DNA of 64,000 bases from JBAYJT01 sp041664965 (GTDB lineage Bacteria; Pseudomonadota; Gammaproteobacteria; UBA9339): contig JBAYJT010000001.1 in the NCBI GenBank assembly GCA_041664965.1, positions 1-64,000 of the forward strand, in the 5' to 3' direction. The notes under the pieces were generated by a model. It made no database searches. It saw only the letters and a program-made list of their open reading frames with translations, and was not told the origin of the DNA. Of this stretch, positions 16,656-25,130 are shown one piece after another. Position 1 is the stretch's first letter. Every line of letters starts with the position of its first letter. A program made the translations under genes and the position numbers.

Positions 16656-17327
16656 TTATTTTGCGGCTGGTGATGGAGCGGAAGGCTTCCCTGTACTTAG
16701 TGGGGGACCCCATGCTTCGAGAGGTACAAATCTCGGCGTACCACTAACCAAATTATTTGTATGACTCTCGTTCTGTTTAGAAGCTTTGGGAACATTGTAC
16801 TCGCTAAGCGTGCCATCTAATGCATTATTTAGTATTACCTCAAATGCCATGTCTACAGCCATCTGAGGATCAACACCTGGGGCATCAGAAGGGGAATATA
16901 GGGGGAAACCGCTAGCAGCCCTTGCATCCATTTCTTTGTTAAAAGCAATCTCCCAATTGATTACTAAATTTGTCACCAAATATTTTACAATATCACGGTG
17001 CATCGTGGCATGACCTGTTTCACGAACGGCAAAACCCAATAATCCCCCAAATCTCAATTGAATATCACCGTTATGATTATCGGTGAAAGCGTTAAGTCGA
17101 TCTAATGATTTAAGAGCTAAACTATAACCGCTTTGGCCATGTGAAGAAAAAAATCTAGACAGATTTGTTTGATATTCTGCGTTCCACAACCTTGCACCCT
17201 TATCGAAGCGATCTTCAAAATAAGTATGCAGATATTTAGTAACAACATCGATCAATCCTTGCTTAGCTAGGTTAAAATCTTCAAAATACTTGGAATTTCG
17301 TTTAACTTCAGTGCTTGCGGTAAACAT
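16656..17327 (-). CDS. Unknown protein, Pro/Ser-rich C-terminus
   Basis: 223 residues from ATG 17327, which follows GGAGATAATT; an upstream TTG is less likely. No family was recognised. The first 150 residues are predicted mostly helical and soluble (NLAKQGLIDVVTKYLHTYFEDRF; RETGHATMHRDIVKYLVTNL), with no signal peptide. The last 50 are disordered and rich in Pro and Ser. Its style resembles the unknowns at 8746 and 57223 (one domain plus low-complexity end). Secretion as an effector is possible but unsupported. It is convergent with waaF. Confidence 0.65.
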   Translation of the reverse strand: MFTASTEVKRNSKYFEDFNLAKQGLIDVVTKYLHTYFEDRFDKGARLWNAEYQTNLSRFFSSHGQSGYSLALKSLDRLNAFTDNHNGDIQLRFGGLLGFAVRETGHATMHRDIVKYLVTNLVINWEIAFNKEMDARAASGFPLYSPSDAPGVDPQMAVDMAFEVILNNALDGTLSEYNVPKASKQNESHTNNLVSGTPRFVPLEAWGPPLSTGKPSAPSPAAK

Positions 17328-17490
17328 AATTATCTCCAAATAAGTTCATTCAATTATACCTAGTATACACTATTTAAATTAAGGTATTATGAAATAAAAA
17401 ATATGTTAATATAGTATTCATATTTTTGCATTCAAAATGACACAGTTAGTTATGAATCGTAAATTACGGAAATAGCACTCTTCCAATTAA

Positions 17491-17518
17491 TTGATTCAAC
17501 CTGCCAAAAGCGTATAAT
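17491..17518 (+). promoter_or_regulatory. Strong sigma-70-like promoter
   Basis: TTGATT (17491-17496), a 16-nt spacer, then a consensus TATAAT (17513-17518). It points to the small gene at 17583, giving a leader of about 55 nt that includes the hairpin at 17554-17570. Confidence 0.6.
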
Positions 17519-17540
17519 ATCCTCTTTAAGGATATTTTAA

Positions 17541-17570
17541 GTAAAATAAAAAAGCCCAGAAACGTTGGGC
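17541..17570 (-). terminator. Rho-independent terminator of the ATP synthase operon
   Basis: On the minus strand: GCCCA, a 7-nt loop, TGGGC, then TTTTTTATTTTAC. It lies 200 bp after the atpC stop. The same hairpin lies in the 5' leader of the opposing small gene. Confidence 0.7.
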
Positions 17571-17582
17571 ATGGAGGAATTT

Positions 17583-17741
17583 ATGGACAAACATGGAAAC
17601 CATCTCACCACGGCCGTCCGCCACAAAATGCGAACCCTACTACGACAACTTTTGCCTCGCACTTTAACCAAAGGTGATGAGGTAATGTATGTTGATTTAG
17701 CCAGAATGCAGATGGAACAAGACGCGCAAATCAGGCGCTGA
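17583..17741 (+). CDS. Probable small basic protein (52 aa), function unknown
   Basis: ATG 17583 is preceded by GGAGG at six bases and by a strong promoter (17491-17518), which sets it apart from chance frames. The product is 52 residues, basic at the N-terminus (RHKMRTLLRQLLPRTLTK) with an acidic/amphipathic C-terminal half (GDEVMYVDLARMQMEQDAQIRR), and no membrane segment. It lies antisense in the trailer between atpC and the operon terminator. No family was recognised. It might be a small regulator or structural protein. Confidence 0.5.
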   Translation: MDKHGNHLTTAVRHKMRTLLRQLLPRTLTKGDEVMYVDLARMQMEQDAQIRR

Positions 17742-17772
17742 AATTTTCAGGGTTCCGACTTGATTGCGCGGT

Positions 17773-18249
17773 CTATTTATTTATTAAATTTTTTGCGACT
17801 TTTGAGCCGATGCTCCTGGCTGCGGATCCGCTATGTGTTGCGGAAAGTTTAAGGGCTCGCAATTGCGCTGCGGCTTGAGCAAGTTGCAATAAAGCTTGTG
17901 TGAAATCCATGTTGGATTTTTTATTTAATAAGAGTTGCTCGGCGTTTTTCTTGGCTTCTATGGCTTTCATTTCGTCTAAATCAGCAGCTCGCGAGACTGT
18001 ATCAGCTAAAACGGTGATCAAATTTGGCTGCACTTCAAGAATACCGCCCGAAATGTAAAATATCTCCTCTTTGCCGCCTTGCATAATCACTCGCAATGGA
18101 CCGGCGCGCAAAGGAGTTAAAAGCGCAGCGTGTCCTGGTAAAATACCAAGTTCGCCGAATTCGCCGTTCGCAACCAGCATTTCTACTAAACCAGAAAAGA
18201 TTTGCTGTTCTACGCTTACGATATCCAAATGTGTCGAAATTGCTGCCAT
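17773..18249 (-). CDS. atpC: F1 ATP synthase epsilon subunit
   Basis: 158 residues, slightly longer than E. coli (139). The N-terminal beta-sandwich is recognisable (HLDIVSVEQQIFSG, GELGILPGHAALLTPLRAGPLR, FYISGGILEVQPN), followed by the helical hairpin (ADLDEMKAIEAKKNAEQLL). It is a central-stalk and inhibitory subunit. It is separated from atpD by 176 bp filled with a composite repeat, an unusually wide gap within an atp operon. Confidence 0.94.
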   Translation of the reverse strand: MAAISTHLDIVSVEQQIFSGLVEMLVANGEFGELGILPGHAALLTPLRAGPLRVIMQGGKEEIFYISGGILEVQPNLITVLADTVSRAADLDEMKAIEAKKNAEQLLLNKKSNMDFTQALLQLAQAAAQLRALKLSATHSGSAARSIGSKVAKNLINK

Positions 18250-18268
18250 ATTTCTAACCGGAACCAGG

Positions 18269-18320
18269 TTTTAAAAGGTAACCTTTTGATTTATAAAGAA
18301 AACATATAGACATGTTTCTG
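18269..18320 (-). repeat. Dispersed palindrome-headed repeat, copy 7
   Basis: On the minus strand: AAACATGTCTATATGTTTTC then TTTATAAATCAAAAGGTTACC. It lies inside the ATP synthase operon between atpD and atpC. Confidence 0.85.
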
Positions 18321-18420
18321 AGGAAATTATGAATTTTAGTGGAACTGAATTCATGTTTTTTTCATCTCCTAAACAATTCATCATTCATCATTCATAATTC
18401 ATAATTCATAATTCATCATT
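18321..18420 (+). repeat. A+T-rich composite element, copy 3
   Basis: The same centre as copy 2 (AGTGGAACTGAATTCATG, then CATCTCCTAAACAATTCATC), followed by five short TTCATAATTCA/CATCATT units. It is directly joined to dispersed repeat copy 7, so head and body together form one about 150-bp element. Confidence 0.85.
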
Positions 18421-18425
18421 TCCCC

Positions 18426-19799
18426 TTACAACGTCTTAGCTTTTTCCACCGCTTCCTCAATAGTCCCAACCATAAAAAACGCTTGTTCAGGTAAATGATC
18501 GTACTCGCCTTTTAAGATGCCTTGGAAGCCACGAATAGTTTCTTTGAGCGGAACATATTTCCCGGGAATTCCAGAGAAAATTTCTGCCACAAAAAATGGT
18601 TGGGACAAGAAGCGCTGAATTTTCCTAGCGCGGTGTACTGTGAGTTTATCTTCTTCCGAAAGTTCATCCATACCCAAAATTGCAATAATGTCTTTCAATT
18701 CTTTGTTACGCTGCAGCGTCTTTTGCACAGCACGCGCCACTTGATAGTGTTCAGAACCAATAATAAGCGGATCGAGCTGACGACTACTGGAATCCAACGG
18801 ATCAACCGCCGGATAAAGGCCTAATTCTGATATTTGTCTCGACAAAACAATAGTCGAATTTAAATGAGCAAACGTCGTAGCAGGAGAGGGATCAGTTAAA
18901 TCGTCAGCTGGAACGTAAACCGCCTGAATTGATGTGATCGAACCGTGCTTTGTCGATGTAATTCTCTCTTGCAAATCTCCCATTTCCTGTGCCAAAGTCG
19001 GCTGATAACCCACAGCAGAAGGCATACGACCTAAAAGCGCAGAAACTTCAGTGCCAGCTAATGTATAACGATAAATATTATCTATGAACAGCAAAACGTC
19101 GTGTGATTGATCGCGAAAATATTCCGCAACTGTCAAGCCAGTTAGACCAACACGCAAACGATTTCCTGGCGGTTCGTTCATTTGCCCGTAAACCAAAGCA
19201 ACTTTATCCAAAACCTTGGACGTTTTCATCTCGTGATAGAAATCATTTCCCTCACGAGTTCGCTCACCAATACCGGTAAACACGGAATAACCACTATGTT
19301 CAACGGCAATATTTCTAATCAACTCCATAATACATACGGTTTTGCCAACCCCAGCTCCACCAAATAATCCAGCTTTACTGCCTTTCGCCAATGGACAAAT
19401 TAGATCTATAACTTTAATACCTGTTTCTAAAATATGAACATCACCAAGTTGTTCAGTAAGCGGCGGCGGTTGACGGTGAATAGCCCAATGATCTTTGGTT
19501 TTGATGGGACCACATTCATCGATTGGCTCGCCCAAAACATTCATAATACGCCCTAAAGTTTCATAGCCGACAGGAACTGTAATGGAATTCCCTGTGCTTT
19601 TAACTTCCAAACCACGCGCCAATCCTTCCGACGGACCCATAGCAATAGTCCGTACAACGCCGTCCCCTAACTGTTGCTCTACCTCCAAGGTTAAGCCATT
19701 TGAGGTGACCACTAATGCATCATAAATTTTAGGAACTGCATCCAATGGAAACTCAACATCAACAATAGCGCCAATAACTTCAACAATTTTTCCACTCAT
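18426..19799 (-). CDS. atpD: F1 ATP synthase beta subunit
   Basis: 457 residues, full length. The catalytic subunit shows the P-loop GGAGVGKTV (about 149-157), the GERTREGNDFYHEM segment, VYGQMNEPPGNRLRV, LFIDNIYRYTLAGTEVSALL (Walker B) and the DELSEEDKLTVHRARKIQRF region before the C-terminal helices. The family usually has IFRFTQAGSE where this protein has IYRYTLAGTE, a mild divergence. It follows atpG by 15 bp. Confidence 0.97.
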   Translation of the reverse strand: MSGKIVEVIGAIVDVEFPLDAVPKIYDALVVTSNGLTLEVEQQLGDGVVRTIAMGPSEGLARGLEVKSTGNSITVPVGYETLGRIMNVLGEPIDECGPIKTKDHWAIHRQPPPLTEQLGDVHILETGIKVIDLICPLAKGSKAGLFGGAGVGKTVCIMELIRNIAVEHSGYSVFTGIGERTREGNDFYHEMKTSKVLDKVALVYGQMNEPPGNRLRVGLTGLTVAEYFRDQSHDVLLFIDNIYRYTLAGTEVSALLGRMPSAVGYQPTLAQEMGDLQERITSTKHGSITSIQAVYVPADDLTDPSPATTFAHLNSTIVLSRQISELGLYPAVDPLDSSSRQLDPLIIGSEHYQVARAVQKTLQRNKELKDIIAILGMDELSEEDKLTVHRARKIQRFLSQPFFVAEIFSGIPGKYVPLKETIRGFQGILKGEYDHLPEQAFFMVGTIEEAVEKAKTL

Positions 19800-19814
19800 A
19801 TTTACCTCTTTCTT

Positions 19815-20681
19815 TTATACAGCTGCTGCTCCGCCTACGATTTCCGTTATTTCTTGAGTAATCATAGCTTGACGAGCTTTATTATACGCTAAGCCCAAAT
19901 CAGCAATAAATTTATTAGCATTATCCGTCGCATTTTTCATCGCCACCATACGAGCAGCTTGCTCGCAAGCTATGTTATCGACCAAAGCTTGATACACCTG
20001 TGTTTCCACATAGCGTTTAAGTAAGCTTTGCAACACAGAAAAAGAATTCGGCTCGTAAATGTAGTCCCAGTGATGTTTTTTTTCGCCTTTAGGTAGGGAC
20101 GATACAGGGAAAAGTTGCTTAACAACTGGTTGCTGAACCATTGTATTGACGAATTCGTTATAAGCAATGTAAAGCAAATCAATTTCTCTATTTATGTAGG
20201 CGTTATGCCCTACCTGCATAAGACCAATAAGATCTGACATATTTGGTCTATCACCCAGATTTTTTACTTGTGCAAGTATAGGCATATCTACATTTTTAAA
20301 AAATGCGGATGCCTTAGAACCAATTAAAAATAAGCTAGTCGAAATCCCCTGTTTTTGCCACTCTTTAGCAGACAGCAAGACTTTTTTAAAAAGATTAATA
20401 TTTAAACCACCACAAAGACCACGATCTGTAGAAATAAGGATTAGCCCAACTGACTTAGGGTTTTTTGGTATTGTAAGATATGGATTATGCCGATACTCAG
20501 TATCGCTATTTGCAACATGTTCTACAACTCTCCTAATTTTTTCAGCATATGGCAAAGAAGCCTGCATACGCATTTCGGTTTTACGCCTTTTGCCAGCTGC
20601 AACCATTTGCATAGCGTTAGTGATTTTCTTAGTTTTACCTATACTAACAATTTTGCTGCGAATTTCTTGGGTTTTGGACAT
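19815..20681 (-). CDS. atpG: F1 ATP synthase gamma subunit
   Basis: 288 residues (E. coli 287). The rotor shaft: N-terminal helix EIRSKIVSIGKTKKITNAMQMV, central DRGLCGGLNINLFK, C-terminal helix AARMVAMKNATDNANKFIADL and KARQAMITQEITEIVGGAAAV. In nearly all proteobacteria atpA precedes this gene; here pfp ends 1 bp before the atpG start, so atpG is translated directly after phosphofructokinase. Confidence 0.96.
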   Translation of the reverse strand: MSKTQEIRSKIVSIGKTKKITNAMQMVAAGKRRKTEMRMQASLPYAEKIRRVVEHVANSDTEYRHNPYLTIPKNPKSVGLILISTDRGLCGGLNINLFKKVLLSAKEWQKQGISTSLFLIGSKASAFFKNVDMPILAQVKNLGDRPNMSDLIGLMQVGHNAYINREIDLLYIAYNEFVNTMVQQPVVKQLFPVSSLPKGEKKHHWDYIYEPNSFSVLQSLLKRYVETQVYQALVDNIACEQAARMVAMKNATDNANKFIADLGLAYNKARQAMITQEITEIVGGAAAV

Positions 20682-20682
20682 A

Positions 20683-21921
20683 TTACTTCAGCTTTTTTGC
20701 TACCAAAGAATTTTTTAATTGCACATATTCTGGCAAGCCATTTTTATATGGAGGGTAATCTTCGCCAGTAATTAGCGGCTGCAGATAAGTACGACAAGAT
20801 GAAGTAATGTGGAAGCCATCTTTGCTGATGAAATTGCGTGGAACTACGCGCTCAACGTTCGCTACTTTGGAAAGAGGTACAGAGCCAACTTTCCAACGAT
20901 AAGGCTTAGCAGATTTCCGCTCAACAGTAACCATAACATTATTTTTTCCAGCTAAAGCGTATTCAACTGCAGCTTTGCCAACTGCATAGGCCTGCTCTAC
21001 ATCTACTTTCGAAGCCACATGGCGAGCTGCACGTTGCAAATAATCAGCAACCGCCCAGTGATATTTATAGCCTAATTTAGCCTTCACCATCTGAGCTATA
21101 ACTGGAGCGACCCCGCCAAGTTGTTTATGCCCGAAAGCATCAACCAAACCTGCATCGGCTAAGAATCTTCCTTCTTTATCATGCACCCCTTCCGAAACCA
21201 CTATGGCACAACTGCCATATTTTTTCACGCTTGCATCCACGCGACTTAAAAATTTTTCTTCGTCAAAAATAACTTCTGGAAATAAAATAATATGAGGAGC
21301 ATCACCCTCCTTTTCGGCTGCTAAACCAGTTGCTGCAGCAGTCCAACCAGCGTGACGTCCCATTACTTCTAAAACAAAAACTTTAGTAGAAGTTGCTGCC
21401 ATAGAAGCTAAATCGTAACCAACTTCACGAATCGAAACAGCCAAATATTTAGCTACCGAAGCAAAACCCGGACAATTGTCAGTAAAAGGCAAATCGTTAT
21501 CCATAGTTTTAGGAATACCGATACAAACTAGCGGATAGCCCATTTTGGCGCCAATTTGCGAAACTTTATAGGCAGTATCTTGCGAATCATTACCGCCGTT
21601 ATAGAAAAAATAGCCAATATCGTGCGCTGCAAAAACTTCAATTAATCGCTTATATTCCGCCGCATTTTCTTCTAAACTTTTTAGTTTATAACGACAAGAT
21701 CCAAAAGCCCCACCTGGGGTATAACGCAGCGCTGCAATAGCTTTACTGCTTTCCTTGCCTGTATCAATAATTTCTTCATTTAAAGCGCCGATAATACCGT
21801 TTTTACCGGCATAAACTTTCAGTCTGTGCTTCCGAGCAGTTTCAATCACTCCACATGCCGAAGCGTTAATAACTGCAGTAACCCCACCTGATTGCGCGTA
21901 AAAAATATTTTTCTTTGCCAT
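20683..21921 (-). CDS. pfp: Pyrophosphate-dependent 6-phosphofructokinase
   Basis: 412 residues from ATG 21921, which has GGAG seven bases upstream. A longer frame to 22047 has no ribosome-binding site. It interconverts fructose 6-phosphate and fructose 1,6-bisphosphate using PPi. Motifs: QSGGVTAVINASACG at the N-terminus, YTPGGAFGSCRYKL, NGGNDSQDTA (the PPi-binding GGND signature that replaces the GGDGS of ATP enzymes), GIPKTMDNDLPFTDN, MGRHAGWTAAATGL. The reversible enzyme saves ATP and suits glycolysis or gluconeogenesis. It is co-transcribed with atpGDC. Confidence 0.94.
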   Translation of the reverse strand: MAKKNIFYAQSGGVTAVINASACGVIETARKHRLKVYAGKNGIIGALNEEIIDTGKESSKAIAALRYTPGGAFGSCRYKLKSLEENAAEYKRLIEVFAAHDIGYFFYNGGNDSQDTAYKVSQIGAKMGYPLVCIGIPKTMDNDLPFTDNCPGFASVAKYLAVSIREVGYDLASMAATSTKVFVLEVMGRHAGWTAAATGLAAEKEGDAPHIILFPEVIFDEEKFLSRVDASVKKYGSCAIVVSEGVHDKEGRFLADAGLVDAFGHKQLGGVAPVIAQMVKAKLGYKYHWAVADYLQRAARHVASKVDVEQAYAVGKAAVEYALAGKNNVMVTVERKSAKPYRWKVGSVPLSKVANVERVVPRNFISKDGFHITSSCRTYLQPLITGEDYPPYKNGLPEYVQLKNSLVAKKLK

Positions 21922-22069
21922 GTTAAATCTCCAAAAATATAGCGCAAAGGATACCAAATGCTTGGGGAAAAATATAGAGAAAGACGCGATGATGGAAAGC
22001 GTTATTAATCGCGCCCCCACAATCTGTATCTCGTTCCCTACTACCATAGATCAATCCCAAAATATGCTT

Positions 22070-22132
22070 AAAAACATGTCTACGAGTTTCCTTTTAAAAT
22101 CAATGCGTTGTGTTTTTAAGTTAGGTTCTCCG
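22070..22132 (+). repeat. Dispersed palindrome-headed repeat, copy 8
   Basis: AAAACATGTCTACGAGTTTC, then TTTTAAAATCAATGCGTTGTG and TTTTTAAGTTAGGTTCTC. This is the copy with the clearest 3' tail. It lies between divergent pfp and coaBC, close to the TATAAT at 22152. Confidence 0.85.
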
Positions 22133-22189
22133 GAAAAAATCAAAAACTTGGTATAATTGGCTAACAAAAATACGAGGATAAACAAACCT

Positions 22190-23386
22190 ATGTTCACACA
22201 ACTCCAAAACAAAAAAATTCTCCTAGGCATTACTGGCTGCATTGCGGCTTACAAAATTTGCGAGCTAGTTCGAATACTTATACAAAACGGCGCAGAAGTT
22301 AAAGTCATCATGACGGATTCGGCACAAAAGTTTATAACGCCTTTAACCTTAGAGACTCTTTCTAAAAATCGGGTTTATACTTCCATGTTTGAGCTAAACC
22401 GCGCACCAGATCTTGAGCATATAGCCTTAGCCAGATGGTGCGACGCCCTTTTAATTGCTCCAGCAACAGCAAATATAATTGCAAAGATAACACATGGCAT
22501 TGCTGATGATTTGTTATCCACAGTTTGCTTGGCCACTTCGACTTTTACACCCAAATTTATCGCCCCGGCTATGAATATGGAAATGTGGAAAAATATGGCC
22601 ACCCAAAACAATATTGAAACTTTAGGGAAAATGGGTTTAAAAATTTTAGGACCGGATGAGGGCATACAAGCTTGTGGTGATATAGGACCAGGCAGGATGT
22701 TAGAACCAATAGAAATAGTAAAAATGTTAGAATCTTCTTGTCTGCCACCGCTTCTAAAAGGAAAAAATGTCATTATCACAGCTGGACCAACTATTGAACC
22801 TATAGATCCCGTACGCTTCATCAGCAACCATAGTTCCGGAAAAATGGGATATGCTATAGCTAACGCCGCAGAAATGTTAGGTGCTAAAGTAACTTTAATC
22901 AGCGGTCCAACAAAACTTCCAGTTCCATATAATGTAAAAAGAATTGATGTGACAACAGCCGAAGAAATGTACAAGGCTGTAATGTCAAACATAAAGAACT
23001 GCCATATTTTTATCGCAACCGCCGCGGTAGCTGATTATCGAATTGAAAAAAATTCTAAACAAAAAATCAAAAAAACCTCAGAAAAGCTCTCTCTGTCATT
23101 AGTAAAAAATCCCGATATTTTAAGCGCCGTTGCTAAGCTCAAGAATCCTCCGCTAACCGTTGGTTTTGCTGCTGAAACAGAGAATCTTTTAGAAAACGCC
23201 AAACAAAAATTAGTCAGCAAAAAAATTGACATAATAGCTGCTAATTTAGTTGGGAAGAACTTGGGATTTCAAAGTGATAACAATGTGTTGTTGGTTTTGA
23301 CTAAACATGGTGAAGTGTTTGAGTTATCTGAACGGTCTAAAAGCCAACTAGCTTTTGATTTACTGCGAATTGTTTTGAATTACTAA
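22190..23386 (+). CDS. coaBC: Phosphopantothenoylcysteine decarboxylase / phosphopantothenate-cysteine ligase
   Basis: 398 residues. Bifunctional enzyme of coenzyme A synthesis. The CoaC flavoprotein half (about 1-180) has GITGCIAAYK, LLIAPATANIIAKITHGIADDL, the APAMNMEMW catalytic block and ACGDIGPGRM. The CoaB half (about 185-398) has ITAGPTIEPIDPVRFISNHSSGKMG, the AAVADY motif and KNPDIL. ATG 22190 follows GAGG; the earlier in-frame start lies on the TATAAT at 22152 and is rejected. It is divergent from pfp. Confidence 0.96.
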   Translation: MFTQLQNKKILLGITGCIAAYKICELVRILIQNGAEVKVIMTDSAQKFITPLTLETLSKNRVYTSMFELNRAPDLEHIALARWCDALLIAPATANIIAKITHGIADDLLSTVCLATSTFTPKFIAPAMNMEMWKNMATQNNIETLGKMGLKILGPDEGIQACGDIGPGRMLEPIEIVKMLESSCLPPLLKGKNVIITAGPTIEPIDPVRFISNHSSGKMGYAIANAAEMLGAKVTLISGPTKLPVPYNVKRIDVTTAEEMYKAVMSNIKNCHIFIATAAVADYRIEKNSKQKIKKTSEKLSLSLVKNPDILSAVAKLKNPPLTVGFAAETENLLENAKQKLVSKKIDIIAANLVGKNLGFQSDNNVLLVLTKHGEVFELSERSKSQLAFDLLRIVLNY

Positions 23387-23402
23387 ATTACTTTATTTAT
23401 TA

Positions 23403-23663
23403 TTATCCCAAAAAAAGTCTACATTGATTTACATCCATATCCAAACATGACTTTATATCTGGCTCAGAGGGCTGCGGTGCAGATTGTACAAAACTAGCAG
23501 AATTTTTCGCCACTGATATTACAGCACTGTTTTGCTGCGCCTTCTCTACCTGTTTTGCAGTTACCTCAACTGGACTCTGCTTCTGTGTATTCAGATCCTG
23601 CATTTCAATATTAACAGAAGCCCCTCTTCTTTTAAGACCTTGACCTGGACTAAAAACAGTCAT
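23403..23663 (-). CDS. Small unknown protein (86 aa)
   Basis: ATG 23663 is preceded by GGAG at nine bases (GGAGAATAAACTC). The product is polar and predicted disordered: basic start (GQGLKRRGASVNIEMQDL), Gln/Lys/Val-rich middle, and a C-terminus with two Cys (KSCLDMDVNQCRLFLG). No signal peptide and no recognised family. It is convergent with coaBC. It may be a small secreted or regulatory protein, or a decaying gene. Confidence 0.4.
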   Translation of the reverse strand: MTVFSPGQGLKRRGASVNIEMQDLNTQKQSPVEVTAKQVEKAQQNSAVISVAKNSASFVQSAPQPSEPDIKSCLDMDVNQCRLFLG

Positions 23664-23913
23664 GAGTTTATTCTCCACGTTAACTATACGACACCAAATG
23701 TCCCATTACCACATTCTCAATATCCATCTAGCTTATCATATCAAATGTCTTTTTAAATACCGTAAAAACTTTGCATAGTTAGAAACCTAAGATCACGGTA
23801 TAGTATTTTGTTGCTTTTACTAGTAACTTATTTTCTGGTTATCAGATAAATAGTTATTGCAGAGAGTTAACAAATATGTTAATATTTAAATCGAATATGG
23901 GAGATATTACATC
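23664..23913. other. Intergenic region before the XRE gene
   Basis: A+T-rich with no gene found. AAATATGTTAATATTT (about 23874-23889) is a palindrome some 25 bp before the XRE start and could be its operator. No partner toxin gene is encoded here. Confidence 0.35.
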
Positions 23914-24228
23914 ATGGCTAAAAATAATCGGCATGCAAAACTTAGAAAAGAAGTTCTATCTGACCCAGAAGCACGTGCAGAATACGAAGCTTTTAAATTA
24001 CAACTGGAATTAGCACAAAGCTTAAAAGAAGCTCGCCTAAAAAACAATCTAACCCAAGAGGATGTTGCAAACAAAATGGACACTCATAAGGCTGCTATCG
24101 CCCGTCTCGAAGCAGGTGGCGGTAAAAATAAGCATTCTCCTTCCGTGGCGACACTAATGAAATTTGCTCAAGCTATTGGCTGCTACTTGCAAATTAACTT
24201 AATCCCAATAAAAGCAAAACGGGGTTAA
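23914..24228 (+). CDS. XRE-family HTH protein, HigA-like orphan antitoxin
   Basis: 104 residues. An N-terminal helix region (KLRKEVLSDPEARAEYEAFK) is followed by a Cro/C1-type helix-turn-helix (about 40-98: LAQSLKEARLKNNLTQEDVANKMDTHKAAIARLEAG...SVATLMKFAQAIG). This layout is that of HigA-type antitoxins paired with RelE-like toxins. The usual toxin gene, just upstream or downstream, is absent, so it is either a solitary regulator or the survivor of a broken pair. GGGAGAT precedes the start. Confidence 0.85.
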   Translation: MAKNNRHAKLRKEVLSDPEARAEYEAFKLQLELAQSLKEARLKNNLTQEDVANKMDTHKAAIARLEAGGGKNKHSPSVATLMKFAQAIGCYLQINLIPIKAKRG

Positions 24229-24234
24229 ATCTCA

Positions 24235-25128
24235 TTATCGTAATACAATCACAAAAATATTACCCAAGCAAACGAGCACAATTCCTAACCACGACCAAGC
24301 ATCGGGAATGTGCCCCCAAATCAGCATACCAAAAATACCACTAAATACGACGCTTAAATACATCAGCGACGATGGAATATAAGCGGGAGCATAAGCTAGC
24401 GCACGCGTCAATAACTCTTGATACAGCATACCAAACACACCAACACCCAAAAGTAATAACAAAGTATAGCAATCTGGCTTTTGCCAATAAAAAATCACCA
24501 GCACACTACTAATTATCAGCGCAACAGATGTGTAGTAAAACATAATAGTGTAAGTATGTTCGGATTTACTCAATTCACGAATACCTAAAATGCCAGCCGC
24601 AGCGCACAGGCCGGAAAATAAACCTATAGCAGATGCCGGCGTGAATAATGCTGATGTTGGCTTCAAAACAAAAATGATTCCGATAAACCCTACTGCCATA
24701 GCAAGCCAACTAACTAATTTAACCCTTTCTTTAAAAAAAATGGCCATTAAGATTAAAGCAAACAAAGGATATGTTAGCGTTAGTAAATTGGCATCTACGA
24801 GCGGAATGTAACGCAAGGCATAATACAACGAGTACATAGCTCCCGTAGAAGCTACCGCTCGCACCATATGCATACCAAAATGCTGCGTTTTAAGAGAAAT
24901 GTGGCAACCACGCACATGCTTAACCATCAGCATTGTAAAAATATACAATGCTGTAACGGCAAAACGAAAAAAGGTAATCATTGGTTCTGTTGAATGCGAA
25001 GAGGCAAGCTTTGCGCATAGTGCCATCAAAGATAAAAAGAATGCACCAGAAGCAGCAAAAATGATTGCTTTTGGTATATGAACTTGTGTATGTGTTGTGG
25101 ATTCAGCTAGATGTGCATTGTTTTTCAT
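24235..25128 (-). CDS. EamA/DMT-superfamily transporter
   Basis: 297 residues with ten predicted TM helices in two EamA repeats (about 18-150 and 160-295). The first repeat includes FFLSLMALCAKLASSHS and RFAVTALYIF, and the second ends SSLMYLSVVFSGIFGMLIWGHIPDAWSWLGI. Such permeases export metabolites or, in intracellular bacteria, import S-adenosylmethionine; the substrate cannot be told. The start is 2 bp after the prlC stop, with AGGAATAATT inside the prlC end. Confidence 0.88.
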   Translation of the reverse strand: MKNNAHLAESTTHTQVHIPKAIIFAASGAFFLSLMALCAKLASSHSTEPMITFFRFAVTALYIFTMLMVKHVRGCHISLKTQHFGMHMVRAVASTGAMYSLYYALRYIPLVDANLLTLTYPLFALILMAIFFKERVKLVSWLAMAVGFIGIIFVLKPTSALFTPASAIGLFSGLCAAAGILGIRELSKSEHTYTIMFYYTSVALIISSVLVIFYWQKPDCYTLLLLLGVGVFGMLYQELLTRALAYAPAYIPSSLMYLSVVFSGIFGMLIWGHIPDAWSWLGIVLVCLGNIFVIVLR

Positions 25129-25130
25129 AA

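Noticed and set aside
18370..18418. Short tandem TTCATAATTCA units as a possible CRISPR
   Set aside because: Units are about 11 bp with no spacers of constant length, and no cas genes are nearby; part of the composite element.
21922..22047. Longer N-terminus of the PPi phosphofructokinase
   Set aside because: No ribosome-binding site and no family resemblance; ATG 21921 has GGAG and gives the correct start.
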